A stretch of DNA of 64,000 nt. Origin: Winogradskyella vincentii (lineage in GTDB: Bacteria; Bacteroidota; Bacteroidia; Flavobacteriales; Flavobacteriaceae). Each line of letters begins with the position of its first letter. The stretch's first letter is position 1. Below are positions 25,136 through 35,156 of this stretch, in pieces. Under the pieces are notes generated by a model that was given only the letters and a program-made list of their open reading frames with translations, was not told the origin of the DNA and did no database searches. The translations under genes and the position numbers were made by a program. The DNA lies in assembly GCF_020166345.1 (NCBI RefSeq), contig NZ_JAIUJS010000004.1:372001-436000 (forward strand), given 5' to 3'.

Positions 25136-25852
25136 ATGTGCAATCAAAATGAAATAGTAAATCATGGAGAAATAAAGGAAATCTTTAACGATGTCTTTTT
25201 TGTAACCGGAACAATGAAAAATGAATTCTTTGGATCGATGTGGCAATTCAGTAGGAATATGACAATTGTTAGAGAAGATGGCAACCTCACAATTTTTAAT
25301 TCTGTAAAACTAGATGAAGAAGGTTTAAAAGCTCTAGACCAATTAGGAAAAGTAACAAATGTTGTAAGACTCGGAGATATGCATGGTATAGATGATTCAT
25401 TTTATATAAATCGATACAATGCAAAATTTTGGGCCTTACCAGATATGACTATAGAAAGTTCTTTAAAAATTGACAAACCACTAGTTGTAGGTGGTGATTT
25501 ACCTGTGAAAGATTCATCTTTATTCGTTTTTACTACAGTTCAACGACCAGAGTGTATTATTAAATTAAACAAAGAAGGCGGTATAATGATCGCTTGTGAT
25601 TCACTTCAAAATTGGGTAGGACCAGACGAATTTTTTGATGATTCTACAGTAGAAACCATGACACAAATGAACTTTTTCCAACCAGCAAACCTAGGGCCTG
25701 CGTGGATGCACACCAGTCAACCACAAGCTGACGATTTTATAAGACTAAAAGAAGTGAATTTCAAACATGCGCTTTGTGGTCATGGAACACCACTTCTGCA
25801 TAAAGCGCAAGAAGCATTTCATGATAGATTCAAAGAAGCTTTCAATATTTAA
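25136..25852 (+). CDS. Metallo-beta-lactamase-fold protein with reduced metal site (DUF4336-like)
   Basis: A 238-residue protein. The strand order, RLGDMHGIDDSFY, IACDSLQNW and a late CGHGTP match the lactamase-like fold. However, HxHxDH is reduced to MHGIDD, leaving at most one His, two Asp and the later Asp and His. It may bind one metal or none. It may act on a gamma-glutamyl or thioester compound, but nothing in the sequence proves this. Its stop overlaps the start of the giant kinase gene by one base (TAATG), so translation is coupled. Confidence 0.65.
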   Translation: MCNQNEIVNHGEIKEIFNDVFFVTGTMKNEFFGSMWQFSRNMTIVREDGNLTIFNSVKLDEEGLKALDQLGKVTNVVRLGDMHGIDDSFYINRYNAKFWALPDMTIESSLKIDKPLVVGGDLPVKDSSLFVFTTVQRPECIIKLNKEGGIMIACDSLQNWVGPDEFFDDSTVETMTQMNFFQPANLGPAWMHTSQPQADDFIRLKEVNFKHALCGHGTPLLHKAQEAFHDRFKEAFNI

Positions 25853-28800
25853 TGTCTGTTCAATTAAAAAAAGAAAATTTAGACGTTATACCTGGGTATG
25901 ACATCTTAGAAGAGATTCATCAATCTCAAAACCATATAATATATAAAGCCAAGCGAAAATCAGATAATTTAGAAGTTGTAATTAAAACCTTTAACTCAGA
26001 GCTTCTTAAAAATGAAGATGTATTAAAGATTAAAAGAGAATTTGAAATTTTAAACCAATTCAATGATGATACTATCATTTCTGGTTTTGATTTTATTGAA
26101 TACGGAATTGGTAATGTTGCTATAGCTATAGAATCTTTTGGCATTACTCTAAATAAATTTCAATCTCAACTACCTCAAAAAATATTTTCAGTAAATGATT
26201 TTTTGTCAATTGCTGTCAATCTTGTCAATGCACTTAAAACGGTTCATAAAGTAGGTATAGTCCATAACAATATTGAAACTTCAAATTTTCTGATAAACCC
26301 TCAAACAAAACAAATTAAATTAATAGATTTCGATATGTCTTCTGTGCTATCACAGGAGTATTTAGAATCTACCTCATTAGCCAATTGGAGTGACAAATCT
26401 TTACCTTATTTATCTCCAGAACAAACAGGAAGAATTAATCGAGGTGTAGATTACAGATCAGACTTTTATGCATTAGGTGCTGTATTTTATGAGTTACTTA
26501 CAGGGAAGCATCTTTTTGAAGCTAACGACGATTTAGAATGGGTGTACTGTATCATAAGTAAAGAGCCTGTAGCACCTAATCTTATTAATAAGAATGTGCC
26601 AGAAGTATTATCTCAAATAATCTTAAAACTTGTTTCAAAAAATGCAGAAAACAGATATCAAAGTAATCATGGACTGTTAATTGACCTAAAAAAATGTGCA
26701 GAACAAATAAAAGTTCATGGTAATGATTTTCATTTTGATATTGCACAATCTGATATATCCCAAAAATTTAAAGTTCCTCAAAAGCTCTATGGTAGAGAAA
26801 ATGAAATCCAGAAATTAGAATCCTATTTCCAAAATGCAAGTCTTGGGAGTGTAGAGTTTTGTCTTGTTTCTGGTTATTCTGGTGTTGGAAAAACTGCTAT
26901 CGTAAAGGAATTAGGTAGAAGTATTGCAAGCAAAAATGGATATTTAATACAAGGAAAATTTGATCAATTTAAACAAAATGCACCTTATACAACTATAGTT
27001 AGCGCTTTTAGTAATTTAATAAAACTTCTACTTGGTGAACCCGAAAATCGTTTGAATTATTGGAAAGATCAGATAATTAAAGCCCTAGACAAGAATGGCC
27101 AATTAATCATTGACTATATACCAGAATTAGAATTAATTATTGGTCCACAAGACCCTATTTTAGAGCTACCGGTAGAAGAAAGTCATCACCGATTTCTTAC
27201 GCATTTCATAAATTTTATTAACGTTTTCGGAAGTGAAAATTATCCATTAGTTATTTTCCTCGATGATTTACAATGGAGTGATATTCCAACATTAAACCTT
27301 ATTAAACAAATGGTATTAACTGAAGAGTTAAACTATGTGTTTTTAATAGGTGCTTATCGTGATAACGAAATAGACACCACCCATCCTCTAAACTTAACAC
27401 TGAGAGAAATTGAAAAGAAAAAATTTGTTGATAATTTAAAACTAGGTCCTCTCAATAATAAAGCAACAAAAACATTAATAAAAGACACCTTACTTTGTGA
27501 TGATAATTTAGCGATTGAGCTGACACAAAAAGTTTACGAAAAAACAAATGGAAATCCATTTTTTTCTATTGAACTTCTAAAAAATCTAAAAGATAAAGAT
27601 GTTATTTATTTTGATAATGATAAAGGATTTTGGAATTGCAATATAACAGCTCTAGACGAAGAGAATTATTCAGAAAATGTAATAGATATTATAGTAAGTA
27701 GGCAATTAGAACTTCCAGAAAATACTCAAAAATCATTACAACTTGCGGCTTGTATTGGTGCAACATTTGACCTAAAAACATTATCAATTATTCAAGAAAG
27801 TAAATTAGCCAAAACTGGTGCTTTTTTACATGAGGCCCTTGTGCAACATATGATAGTTCCCCTTGATGATAATTATAAATTTTTTGAGGATATTAAAGGC
27901 ACAAATCACGGTAGTTTAAAGTCGGCTAAAACAATTAATCCTTTATACAAATTTCAGCACGACAGAGTACAGCAAGCTGCTTATTCGCAAATTCCAGAAA
28001 ATAAAAAAGAAACCATTCACCTTTCCATTGGTAGATTGCTTCTCAATAAATCAACACAATTAAATAGAGAAGAGCAATTTCTAGATACTATTAATCATTT
28101 AAACATAGGAAGGCGTTTAATTACCGAACAAGACCAAAGAACTCAACTTGCCGAACTCAATTTAGAGGCTGGTATTAAAGCTAAAGAATCATCAGCTTAC
28201 ACATCAGCATTAGACTATTTAAAAATAGGGTGTGAAATGCTTGGACAACAGTCTTGGAAAAAAAACTATCAGCTAACTTGGGATCTTCACCACGAATTAC
28301 AATATAGTTACTACTTAACAGGAGATTGGGAGAATGCCGATATACTAACGGACACGCTTTTAAGAGAATCAAAAACACCTATTGAGAAAGGTTTAGTATT
28401 ATCCTCTAGAACTAGACAGTATTCTACGACTCAAAGAATGAAAGAGTCTATAAATGCGGCTTTTGAAGGGCTTTCTATCTTGGGCTTTAATTTTAATGAT
28501 AAACCAACTGCCAAAGATGTAGACAATGAGGTTAAGTTGATAAAAAAGAACCTAAACAACCGAGAAATTGCGGAATTAATTGATTTACCTGAAATACAGG
28601 ACCAAAAGGCACGAATTGCAAGTCAACTAATAATGGAAATATTTCCAGCAGCATTTTTATCTGGTAGTGGTGAAATGTTTCCGTATTTGGTATTAAAATC
28701 AGTGAATATTGGACTTCATTATGGGAATAGCCCAGAAACTGCATTTTCTTATGCCGCGTATGGCATGTTATTATGTGGTCATTTTAACGATACTACCAAA

Positions 28801-31239
28801 GGTTATGAATATGGGAAATTAGGTGTAAAACTGAGCGAAAAATTAGAAAATTTAACACTTAAAGCCCGTATTATTTATGTTTATGCAATGTTTGTACATC
28901 ATTGGAGTAATCATTGGTCTACAATGACTCCTTGGTTTAGAAAAGGCATTGAGGCAGGTTATCAATCCGGTGATCTATTATACTTGGCCTACAGTGCACA
29001 AGATTGCATCATTTGGGACCCATCTTTAGACCTAGAAGTCTCATCTAATGAGCATACTAAATTGCTCGAAATAGTAAAAGAGTGCGAGTACAAAGATTCA
29101 TTAGATTCCGGCACTCTGTTTTTACAAATGCAACTTAATTTTATGGGGTTAACTGAGGATGAATTCTCACTAACTGATGAAAATTTTGACGAGGAAGCGT
29201 GTTTGTCAGGCATGCACGAACGTCACTTTATGACAGGTATTTGTAATCACCATTTATATAAGGCAGAAATTCATCTATTATATAATGACCCAGAAGGCGC
29301 ATTACCACACATTATTAAACTAGAAGAGAAAGTATCCTCATTTATGGCGCTTCCCCAAGAGACTAGATTTCATATTGTTGCATTTTTAGTACGAGCAATG
29401 CTGGTTCATAGGAATAGTGCATTAGATAAGAATGACTACTTATCTAAAATGATACAAAACAAGGATATTGTTGGTGCTTGGGTAAAACAATGCCCAGAAA
29501 ATTTCAACCACCTATATTATTTAATGGAAGCTGAATTGGCAAATATTAATGGTGAAATGGATAAGGCTTTACCATTGTATGAAAAAGCCATAGAACTTGC
29601 TAAAATTAATTCTTACAGAAAAGATGAAGCTATGGCAAATGAGTTTGCCGGAAAATTCTTTTTAAAGCACAATTTAAATAAAGCTGCTGAAGGTTACCTT
29701 AAAGAATCTCAATATTTATATTATAGATGGGGAGCTCACAGAAAGGTAAATGAAATGGTAAGGTCGTATGGCATTTCAACCAAAATGAACAACGCAACTA
29801 ATGCATCTCATCAAACTAATTATAAGTCAAATTCTGGTCAAAGCACATTCCTAGATTTCAATTCTATTTTAAAGGCCTCACAGACAATTTCTGGAGAATT
29901 AGTTTTAGACAAACTATTAAAATCAACATTAAATATTTTAATGGAAAATGCTGGTGCACAAAGAGGGTTTATTGTCATTCAAAAGGAAAATAAAATTCGC
30001 CTAATTAAATACAGAGATAGTAAAAAAACTGAGTTAAAAATAACGAAGAATTTAAAAGACAAAGATGACATTCCTGTTTTACCACTTACTTTAATTAACA
30101 CAGCAATAAGAACGCAAGAACCAATAGTAATTGATAATGCTAGTGATATACACGCCTTTTCCTCAGACCCATATTTAAAAAAGAATAAACCGATGTCCAT
30201 TTCGTGTATTCCATTACCACAACATGGCAAATGGCCAATAGCTATTTATTTAGAAAATAATATAACATATGGTGCTTTTACAGAAGAAAGGATTAAGGTT
30301 ATTAACTTATTGGCAAGTCAAGCCTCCATTTCGATGGAAAATGCACGAATTTACGAGCAACAAGAAAACCTTTTAAAAGCGCAACAGCGTTTTGTACCGA
30401 GCCAGTTTCTTAAACATTTAGGCCATGATAGCATTACCAATGTACAACTTGGCGAATCTGTATTAATGGATATGAATGTTCTTTTCACTGATATTTTAAA
30501 TTTCACTCCATTAGTAGAAAAACTCTCACCTGAAGCTGTTATTAAATTTTTAAACAGACTTTTCAATGAAATGGGAATTGTAATTAAAGATATGGGAGGA
30601 TTTATTGACTCCTATCAAGGTGACCAAATTATGGCATTATTCCCAACTTCAAGTTTTAAGGCTGTTAAAGCTGCGGTAGAAATGACAAGAGCATTAGAAA
30701 ATTTTAACTCATCCTCAGAAAGTGAAAATTTACCACCAATAAGTATTGGAATTGGCATAAATACAGGGCCACTAGTTTTAGGGACAATGGGTGCTCTTAA
30801 TCGTATGCAATGCTCTGTATTAGGTGATACCGTTAATCTGGCCTCTAGAATTGAGAGCTTAACAAGAATGTATGGTGCAAAATTACTTATTGGAGAACAA
30901 ACTTATGCGACGATAGAAAACAAGGATTATTTCTCATTAAGAATGGTGGATTTTGTTGCTGTAAAAGGCAAGGGAACGGCAGTAAAACTTTATGAAGTAA
31001 TTGATGCAGAAAATAAAGCACGACGAGATATAAAGGAACAAACTTTAAAATTTGTAAATGAGGGTATGGAACTCTATTTTTCTAGAGAATTTAAGGCAGC
31101 TCAAAAGCTATTTCAGTCTGCTTATAAAATTGATCAAGAAGACAAAGTGATTAATCTTTTTTTAGAACGTATTGAAACGTATATTAAAAATCCACCTGAT
31201 CATACGTGGGAAGGTTATGAAAATCTTGAACACAAATAA
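25852..31239 (+). CDS. Giant hybrid: Ser/Thr kinase-like, AAA ATPase, GAF and class III nucleotide cyclase
   Basis: A 1795-residue soluble signalling protein. Order: kinase fold (about 15-280), AAA/STAND ATPase (Walker A GVGKT at 344-348), long helical repeat region (about 650-1300), GAF (about 1330-1480), and cyclase (about 1515-1700). The kinase keeps the VIK lysine and SPEQTGR but has HNN at 138-140 in place of HRD and DFD for DFG, so catalysis is doubtful. The cyclase has both metal aspartates (Asp1547 in FTDILNFT and Asp1591 in YQGD), but Ser1587 replaces the usual purine-binding Lys. The type is common in Cyanobacteria and rare in Bacteroidota. Its place between GGCT and gsh genes suggests thiol-linked signalling (inference). 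Confidence 0.88.
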   Translation: MSVQLKKENLDVIPGYDILEEIHQSQNHIIYKAKRKSDNLEVVIKTFNSELLKNEDVLKIKREFEILNQFNDDTIISGFDFIEYGIGNVAIAIESFGITLNKFQSQLPQKIFSVNDFLSIAVNLVNALKTVHKVGIVHNNIETSNFLINPQTKQIKLIDFDMSSVLSQEYLESTSLANWSDKSLPYLSPEQTGRINRGVDYRSDFYALGAVFYELLTGKHLFEANDDLEWVYCIISKEPVAPNLINKNVPEVLSQIILKLVSKNAENRYQSNHGLLIDLKKCAEQIKVHGNDFHFDIAQSDISQKFKVPQKLYGRENEIQKLESYFQNASLGSVEFCLVSGYSGVGKTAIVKELGRSIASKNGYLIQGKFDQFKQNAPYTTIVSAFSNLIKLLLGEPENRLNYWKDQIIKALDKNGQLIIDYIPELELIIGPQDPILELPVEESHHRFLTHFINFINVFGSENYPLVIFLDDLQWSDIPTLNLIKQMVLTEELNYVFLIGAYRDNEIDTTHPLNLTLREIEKKKFVDNLKLGPLNNKATKTLIKDTLLCDDNLAIELTQKVYEKTNGNPFFSIELLKNLKDKDVIYFDNDKGFWNCNITALDEENYSENVIDIIVSRQLELPENTQKSLQLAACIGATFDLKTLSIIQESKLAKTGAFLHEALVQHMIVPLDDNYKFFEDIKGTNHGSLKSAKTINPLYKFQHDRVQQAAYSQIPENKKETIHLSIGRLLLNKSTQLNREEQFLDTINHLNIGRRLITEQDQRTQLAELNLEAGIKAKESSAYTSALDYLKIGCEMLGQQSWKKNYQLTWDLHHELQYSYYLTGDWENADILTDTLLRESKTPIEKGLVLSSRTRQYSTTQRMKESINAAFEGLSILGFNFNDKPTAKDVDNEVKLIKKNLNNREIAELIDLPEIQDQKARIASQLIMEIFPAAFLSGSGEMFPYLVLKSVNIGLHYGNSPETAFSYAAYGMLLCGHFNDTTKGYEYGKLGVKLSEKLENLTLKARIIYVYAMFVHHWSNHWSTMTPWFRKGIEAGYQSGDLLYLAYSAQDCIIWDPSLDLEVSSNEHTKLLEIVKECEYKDSLDSGTLFLQMQLNFMGLTEDEFSLTDENFDEEACLSGMHERHFMTGICNHHLYKAEIHLLYNDPEGALPHIIKLEEKVSSFMALPQETRFHIVAFLVRAMLVHRNSALDKNDYLSKMIQNKDIVGAWVKQCPENFNHLYYLMEAELANINGEMDKALPLYEKAIELAKINSYRKDEAMANEFAGKFFLKHNLNKAAEGYLKESQYLYYRWGAHRKVNEMVRSYGISTKMNNATNASHQTNYKSNSGQSTFLDFNSILKASQTISGELVLDKLLKSTLNILMENAGAQRGFIVIQKENKIRLIKYRDSKKTELKITKNLKDKDDIPVLPLTLINTAIRTQEPIVIDNASDIHAFSSDPYLKKNKPMSISCIPLPQHGKWPIAIYLENNITYGAFTEERIKVINLLASQASISMENARIYEQQENLLKAQQRFVPSQFLKHLGHDSITNVQLGESVLMDMNVLFTDILNFTPLVEKLSPEAVIKFLNRLFNEMGIVIKDMGGFIDSYQGDQIMALFPTSSFKAVKAAVEMTRALENFNSSSESENLPPISIGIGINTGPLVLGTMGALNRMQCSVLGDTVNLASRIESLTRMYGAKLLIGEQTYATIENKDYFSLRMVDFVAVKGKGTAVKLYEVIDAENKARRDIKEQTLKFVNEGMELYFSREFKAAQKLFQSAYKIDQEDKVINLFLERIETYIKNPPDHTWEGYENLEHK

Positions 31240-31332
31240 AATGATTGATTTAAGACAAGCTATATTCATGTCATGAAAATTAAATCTTTTGTTTTTTATT
31301 ACCTTGAAAGACAACTATTCTAAAGAAGAACT

Positions 31333-32328
31333 ATGCAACCACTAAAAATTGGGTTTGTAATGGACCCATTAGAGACTATTAACCCTGAAAAGGATACTAC
31401 TCTTGCTCTTATGTTAGAGGCTCAGTCTCGTGGTTGGAAACTATTTTATTTTACTTTAAATACTATAGAAATAAAAAACGATTCTGCATATGGTCTGTTC
31501 AAATCTATTGAAGTAAATACTGATTCTACAGATTGGTATAATGTGAAGCAAGAACATTATGATGCCTTACATAATTTAGATATTATTTTAATGCGAAAAG
31601 ACCCTCCATTTAATACTGAATATATTATTTCTACATATATTCTTGAAAAAGCAGAAAAGGAAGGTGTTCTTGTATTGAACAAACCGTCTGCGTTGCGAAA
31701 TGCAAATGAAAAGATTTATGCATCAAATTTTACGGAATGTTCACCACCTACAATTATAACACGTTCTAAGGCATCAATACTAACTTTCTTAAAAAAACAT
31801 GGTAAGATTATTCTTAAACCTGTAGATAAAATGGGTGGTAAATCTGTATTTGTAGTTAATCAGAATGACCCAAATACTTTTGTTATCATAGAAGAAATTA
31901 CTAAAAATGAAACTGAATTTGTAGTCGCACAAGTTTATATATCAGAAATTGAATCTTCTGGTGACAAACGTATATTATTAATTAATGGAGAACCTATAAA
32001 ATTTGGAATATCAAGATTTCCACAAGGGCATGACCACAGAGGGAATATGGCTGTTGGAGGAAAAGTAAAAGGTTTTAAATTAACAGAAAGAGACTTATGG
32101 ATTTGTTCTCAAATTAAAGATGAGTTAATATCACAAGGTTTATTCTTTGTTGGTCTCGATGTTATTGGTGATTACATGACAGAAATAAATGTAACAAGTC
32201 CTACAGGAGTAAATGAAATTAGCCAAAGTTGTGGAGAAAATGTAGCTAGGTTGACAATAGATGCTTTACAGAAACTATATAACGTTCACTTAACAACAAG
32301 AGCTTCAAATCTAAATGAAGATAAATAA
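31333..32328 (+). CDS. gshB: Glutathione synthetase
   Basis: A 331-residue ATP-grasp ligase joining gamma-glutamylcysteine and glycine. It follows the proteobacterial GshB plan: IGFVMDPLETINPEKDTT at the start, LILMRKDPPF, KPVDKMGGKSVFVV (ATP-grasp loop), GDKRILLINGEP, HRGNMAVGG and VIGDYMTEINVTSPTG. All expected binding residues appear present. It is preceded by a 93-bp gap after the giant kinase gene and overlaps gshA by 14 bp. Glutathione synthesis is uncommon in Flavobacteriaceae, so acquisition by transfer is likely. Confidence 0.93.
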   Translation: MQPLKIGFVMDPLETINPEKDTTLALMLEAQSRGWKLFYFTLNTIEIKNDSAYGLFKSIEVNTDSTDWYNVKQEHYDALHNLDIILMRKDPPFNTEYIISTYILEKAEKEGVLVLNKPSALRNANEKIYASNFTECSPPTIITRSKASILTFLKKHGKIILKPVDKMGGKSVFVVNQNDPNTFVIIEEITKNETEFVVAQVYISEIESSGDKRILLINGEPIKFGISRFPQGHDHRGNMAVGGKVKGFKLTERDLWICSQIKDELISQGLFFVGLDVIGDYMTEINVTSPTGVNEISQSCGENVARLTIDALQKLYNVHLTTRASNLNEDK

Positions 32329-33637
32329 GCTTACACGTGATATCATCTTAAATTATATTGAGTCGGAGTTATTTGGCCTTAATAATAAAATCGATAATAA
32401 GATTGACTACAGAATAGGTGTCGAATTAGAAATATTTCCCTTTAAAAAAAATTCTAAAAGTGACATTTCACCTGTTCAACTGTATGATGGTGACAACCCT
32501 CTTATTCATCCTTTGATAAAAATATCCGAAAAATATGGAGGTATTGCTATGTTTAATTCTGATGAAACAAAATCAATTGTGGATAAAATTGTGTTTCCTG
32601 ATAAGAGTAGCTTGTTATTTGAACCAGGCAGTCAAATAGAAATAAGTACGATACCTTGTGTAAATATATATGACCTCGAAAACCAACTTAAATTTCATCA
32701 AAATATTTTAAAAGAAGTTAGTACTCTTTCAGGAATTTGCTTTGGCCAGAATGGTATTAATCCAATAAGAATAGATAAGCTGACAAATCAACTTAAAAAA
32801 CAAAGGTATACTTCATTGGAACTGTATCTTAACAAGATAAGTCCCTATGGTAGGGAAATGATGTTAAAAACATGCTCAATGCATATTAACATGGATTCTG
32901 GAATAGATGAAGACACAAAATTTAAACGCATAGTTGGTGCTAATTTACTTGTACCATTCGCAACAGCAATTTTTGCAAATTCTTATGTAAATAAAAACAA
33001 TACTACTATAAAATCATACCGTAGTAAAATATGGCAACATCTAGATGAAACCAGAACGGGTATTCTACCTCTATCAAAGGCACTTCAATCTCTGTCTATA
33101 AAAGATCTTGTTGAGGCATATTACAAATTAATTATTAATGCACCATTAATTTACAATGTTGATTTGGGCCCAAAAGTATTGAGTAAAACAATGACTTTAA
33201 AATATTGGATGGACAATAAAATTAATGGTATATGGCCAAATATAACTCACCTTAAAAATCATGTTTCACTACTTTTCCCTGAGGTAAGATTAAAAGGTTA
33301 TATAGAATTGAGATCTATAGATTCTCCACCTCTAGAATGGCAAATGGTTCCTATCTGTTTTTATGCCGGACTAATTTATGACTCGTTAAGCTTAGATAAT
33401 ACTATTCAACTTCTTAAATCAAAATATCCAAACTATAACAGCATATATGAGCAATCTTGCTATGGAATGGAGTTTAAGGAAATCCGAGAAATTTCTCAAG
33501 AACTGATGAAACTTTCAATAGAAGGCTATTCACGTTTACCACTAAGCCTAAAAAATGGTAATCCTATAAAAAAATTGCAAAGCTTTAATGACCAATTTGT
33601 ATCAAAAGGAAAAACCTTTTTTGACTATAATACTTAA
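32315..33637 (+). CDS. gshA: Glutamate-cysteine ligase, GCS2 (plant/alphaproteobacterial) type
   Basis: A 440-residue ligase making gamma-glutamylcysteine. Motifs fit the GCS2 family: GVELEIFPF (metal Glu residues), REMMLKTCSMHINMD (substrate strand), DETRTGILPL, and KGYIELRSIDSPP. The related EgtA of ergothioneine synthesis shares this fold, but the coupled gshB argues for glutathione. Its start lies 14 bp inside gshB, so translation is coupled. No chloroplast-like extension is present. Gene order gshB-gshA is reversed relative to the pathway. Confidence 0.85.
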   Translation: MKINKLTRDIILNYIESELFGLNNKIDNKIDYRIGVELEIFPFKKNSKSDISPVQLYDGDNPLIHPLIKISEKYGGIAMFNSDETKSIVDKIVFPDKSSLLFEPGSQIEISTIPCVNIYDLENQLKFHQNILKEVSTLSGICFGQNGINPIRIDKLTNQLKKQRYTSLELYLNKISPYGREMMLKTCSMHINMDSGIDEDTKFKRIVGANLLVPFATAIFANSYVNKNNTTIKSYRSKIWQHLDETRTGILPLSKALQSLSIKDLVEAYYKLIINAPLIYNVDLGPKVLSKTMTLKYWMDNKINGIWPNITHLKNHVSLLFPEVRLKGYIELRSIDSPPLEWQMVPICFYAGLIYDSLSLDNTIQLLKSKYPNYNSIYEQSCYGMEFKEIREISQELMKLSIEGYSRLPLSLKNGNPIKKLQSFNDQFVSKGKTFFDYNT

Positions 33638-33703
33638 TAGCAATTATCATTTGTTAATATGAGAATAAAATAAAATCATTATCTTTCTAATCCTTAATAG
33701 CTA

Positions 33704-33737
33704 AAAATCTCATATAAATATTCCCAGGTGAGATTTT
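33704..33737 (+). terminator. Weak hairpin after gshA
   Basis: AAAATCTCA (33704-33712) pairs with TGAGATTTT (33729-33737) over a 16-base loop, with only a broken T run after it. It may attenuate transcription into the next two genes rather than stop it. Confidence 0.35.
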
Positions 33738-33795
33738 GTCCTTTTGTAATACCCAAATCATTAATTAGCTTACAATCTAACTTAAAATCGTATTT

Positions 33796-35112
33796 ATGAT
33801 TACGCATAGTTATACTTTGGGTGCTAAAGAGCCAATTGAAGAGTTATATCCTAATCCTGAAATTGCCGACAAGAGCCTTAATTTTCAAAATTACAGTGAT
33901 GTTATTAGACATTACACACGCAGTTCATTACTAGCTGATGGTTTCAGCGATTTAATTAATGTCAGTGTTAATCTAAGCAAGAGCAATTACGAGATAACAC
34001 TAAAAAGTACGGATCCAAAAGTTAAATTGGTGGCATTTGGCAAACGACATGTAGAAATCTTTAACAAAGATAATGCTCAAAAAGCCATAAGAGGAAAGGA
34101 GTTATTACAAGAATTTGGGGTCTGGAATCCTATGGAGAATTATCATGTTAATGATAGCCCATCAGATGGAACTTCCAAATGGTGTCTATTTCCACCTTTA
34201 GGCCTCAATATTATGGGTCAAAAGGGACTAACATTAATGCATTATCCACCATGGGCTGTACCTCAATTAGCCACTTTTAATAATGCCATGACCATGAATC
34301 GTTGGGAAAGGATTTTGACCTCAGCCGGAATACTGCCAACAGATGTAGATTACTATAAAACGTTTATAGATGTTAATCCTATAGCGGCTCCTGGTTCTGG
34401 TGAAAGCGAATATCCAAACGATTATTTTCCTATTATGATGGCATCTGCCTTTTTTGATGGACCTAAGGATAGGGATTATATCAAATCAATGTTAGAACTT
34501 TATCTTACACCTCCAGATTGGGATGAGGACAGAAAATATACACTCCCTCTTTTAATTTGTGGTTCACCATTATACGACCCTCAAGCACCTGGATGGTTTA
34601 GAGCAGCGTATACTGACATATTACCGCAAGATGAAAACAAAATCCCACAGGTAAATGTAATGCAAGTTGGAACGTTTAGAGTAAGACCAGATTCTAAAAG
34701 AGAAACGCCATATTTTATAGGAAATCATATGATTGCGGCTGGCGTAACCGGTAAATGCACTAAGCACCCAGACAAAATTCCGGATATTAGACAATACCAA
34801 GCGCAAGATCTTGTAGCTGCAACATTTTTAAAACTTTATCATGACAATCCAGATATTGAGCCTGAAGAAGCTAAACGTCAAGCATGTGAACGCTGGTATG
34901 GAAATCCTTATGGTATCGGTGCGCCTGAGCCTAAAGATGCCATAGACAAACGTACTATTTGTGCTTTATCACAAATGGATTTATTCTTTGAACCGTTACC
35001 TAAACCTCACCCAAAATACACTTTTGAAGAGGCATGGAAAAGATGTGCAGATGCAGAAAAGCAAGATAATCCTTGTGCCGGAAAAATTAAACCACCAGGA
35101 TCCAAGGGTTAA
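33796..35112 (+). CDS. Unrecognised 438-residue protein
   Basis: A 438-residue soluble protein with no signal peptide or membrane segment, rich in Pro, Tyr and Asp. Notable segments are WCLFPPLGLNIMGQKG, HYPPWAVPQLATFNNAMTM, LLICGSPLYDPQAPGWFRAAYTD and a C-terminal stretch with Cys and Pro (CADAEKQDNPCAGKIKPP). The Trp- and Pro-rich body and several conserved-looking His/Asp could form a catalytic pocket, but I recognise no family. It is followed after 44 bp by a phospholipase C-type enzyme, also without a signal peptide, so the two probably act together. Confidence 0.6.
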   Translation: MITHSYTLGAKEPIEELYPNPEIADKSLNFQNYSDVIRHYTRSSLLADGFSDLINVSVNLSKSNYEITLKSTDPKVKLVAFGKRHVEIFNKDNAQKAIRGKELLQEFGVWNPMENYHVNDSPSDGTSKWCLFPPLGLNIMGQKGLTLMHYPPWAVPQLATFNNAMTMNRWERILTSAGILPTDVDYYKTFIDVNPIAAPGSGESEYPNDYFPIMMASAFFDGPKDRDYIKSMLELYLTPPDWDEDRKYTLPLLICGSPLYDPQAPGWFRAAYTDILPQDENKIPQVNVMQVGTFRVRPDSKRETPYFIGNHMIAAGVTGKCTKHPDKIPDIRQYQAQDLVAATFLKLYHDNPDIEPEEAKRQACERWYGNPYGIGAPEPKDAIDKRTICALSQMDLFFEPLPKPHPKYTFEEAWKRCADAEKQDNPCAGKIKPPGSKG

Positions 35113-35156
35113 AACAATAAACAAACTAATACTAAGTCAACTAAAAAATAGATAAA

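Noticed and set aside
25852..31239. cAMP produced by the hybrid as ligand of the Crp/Fnr regulator at 42547
   Set aside because: The regulator lacks the cAMP-contact motif and the cyclase lacks the purine-binding Lys, so the link is unsupported.
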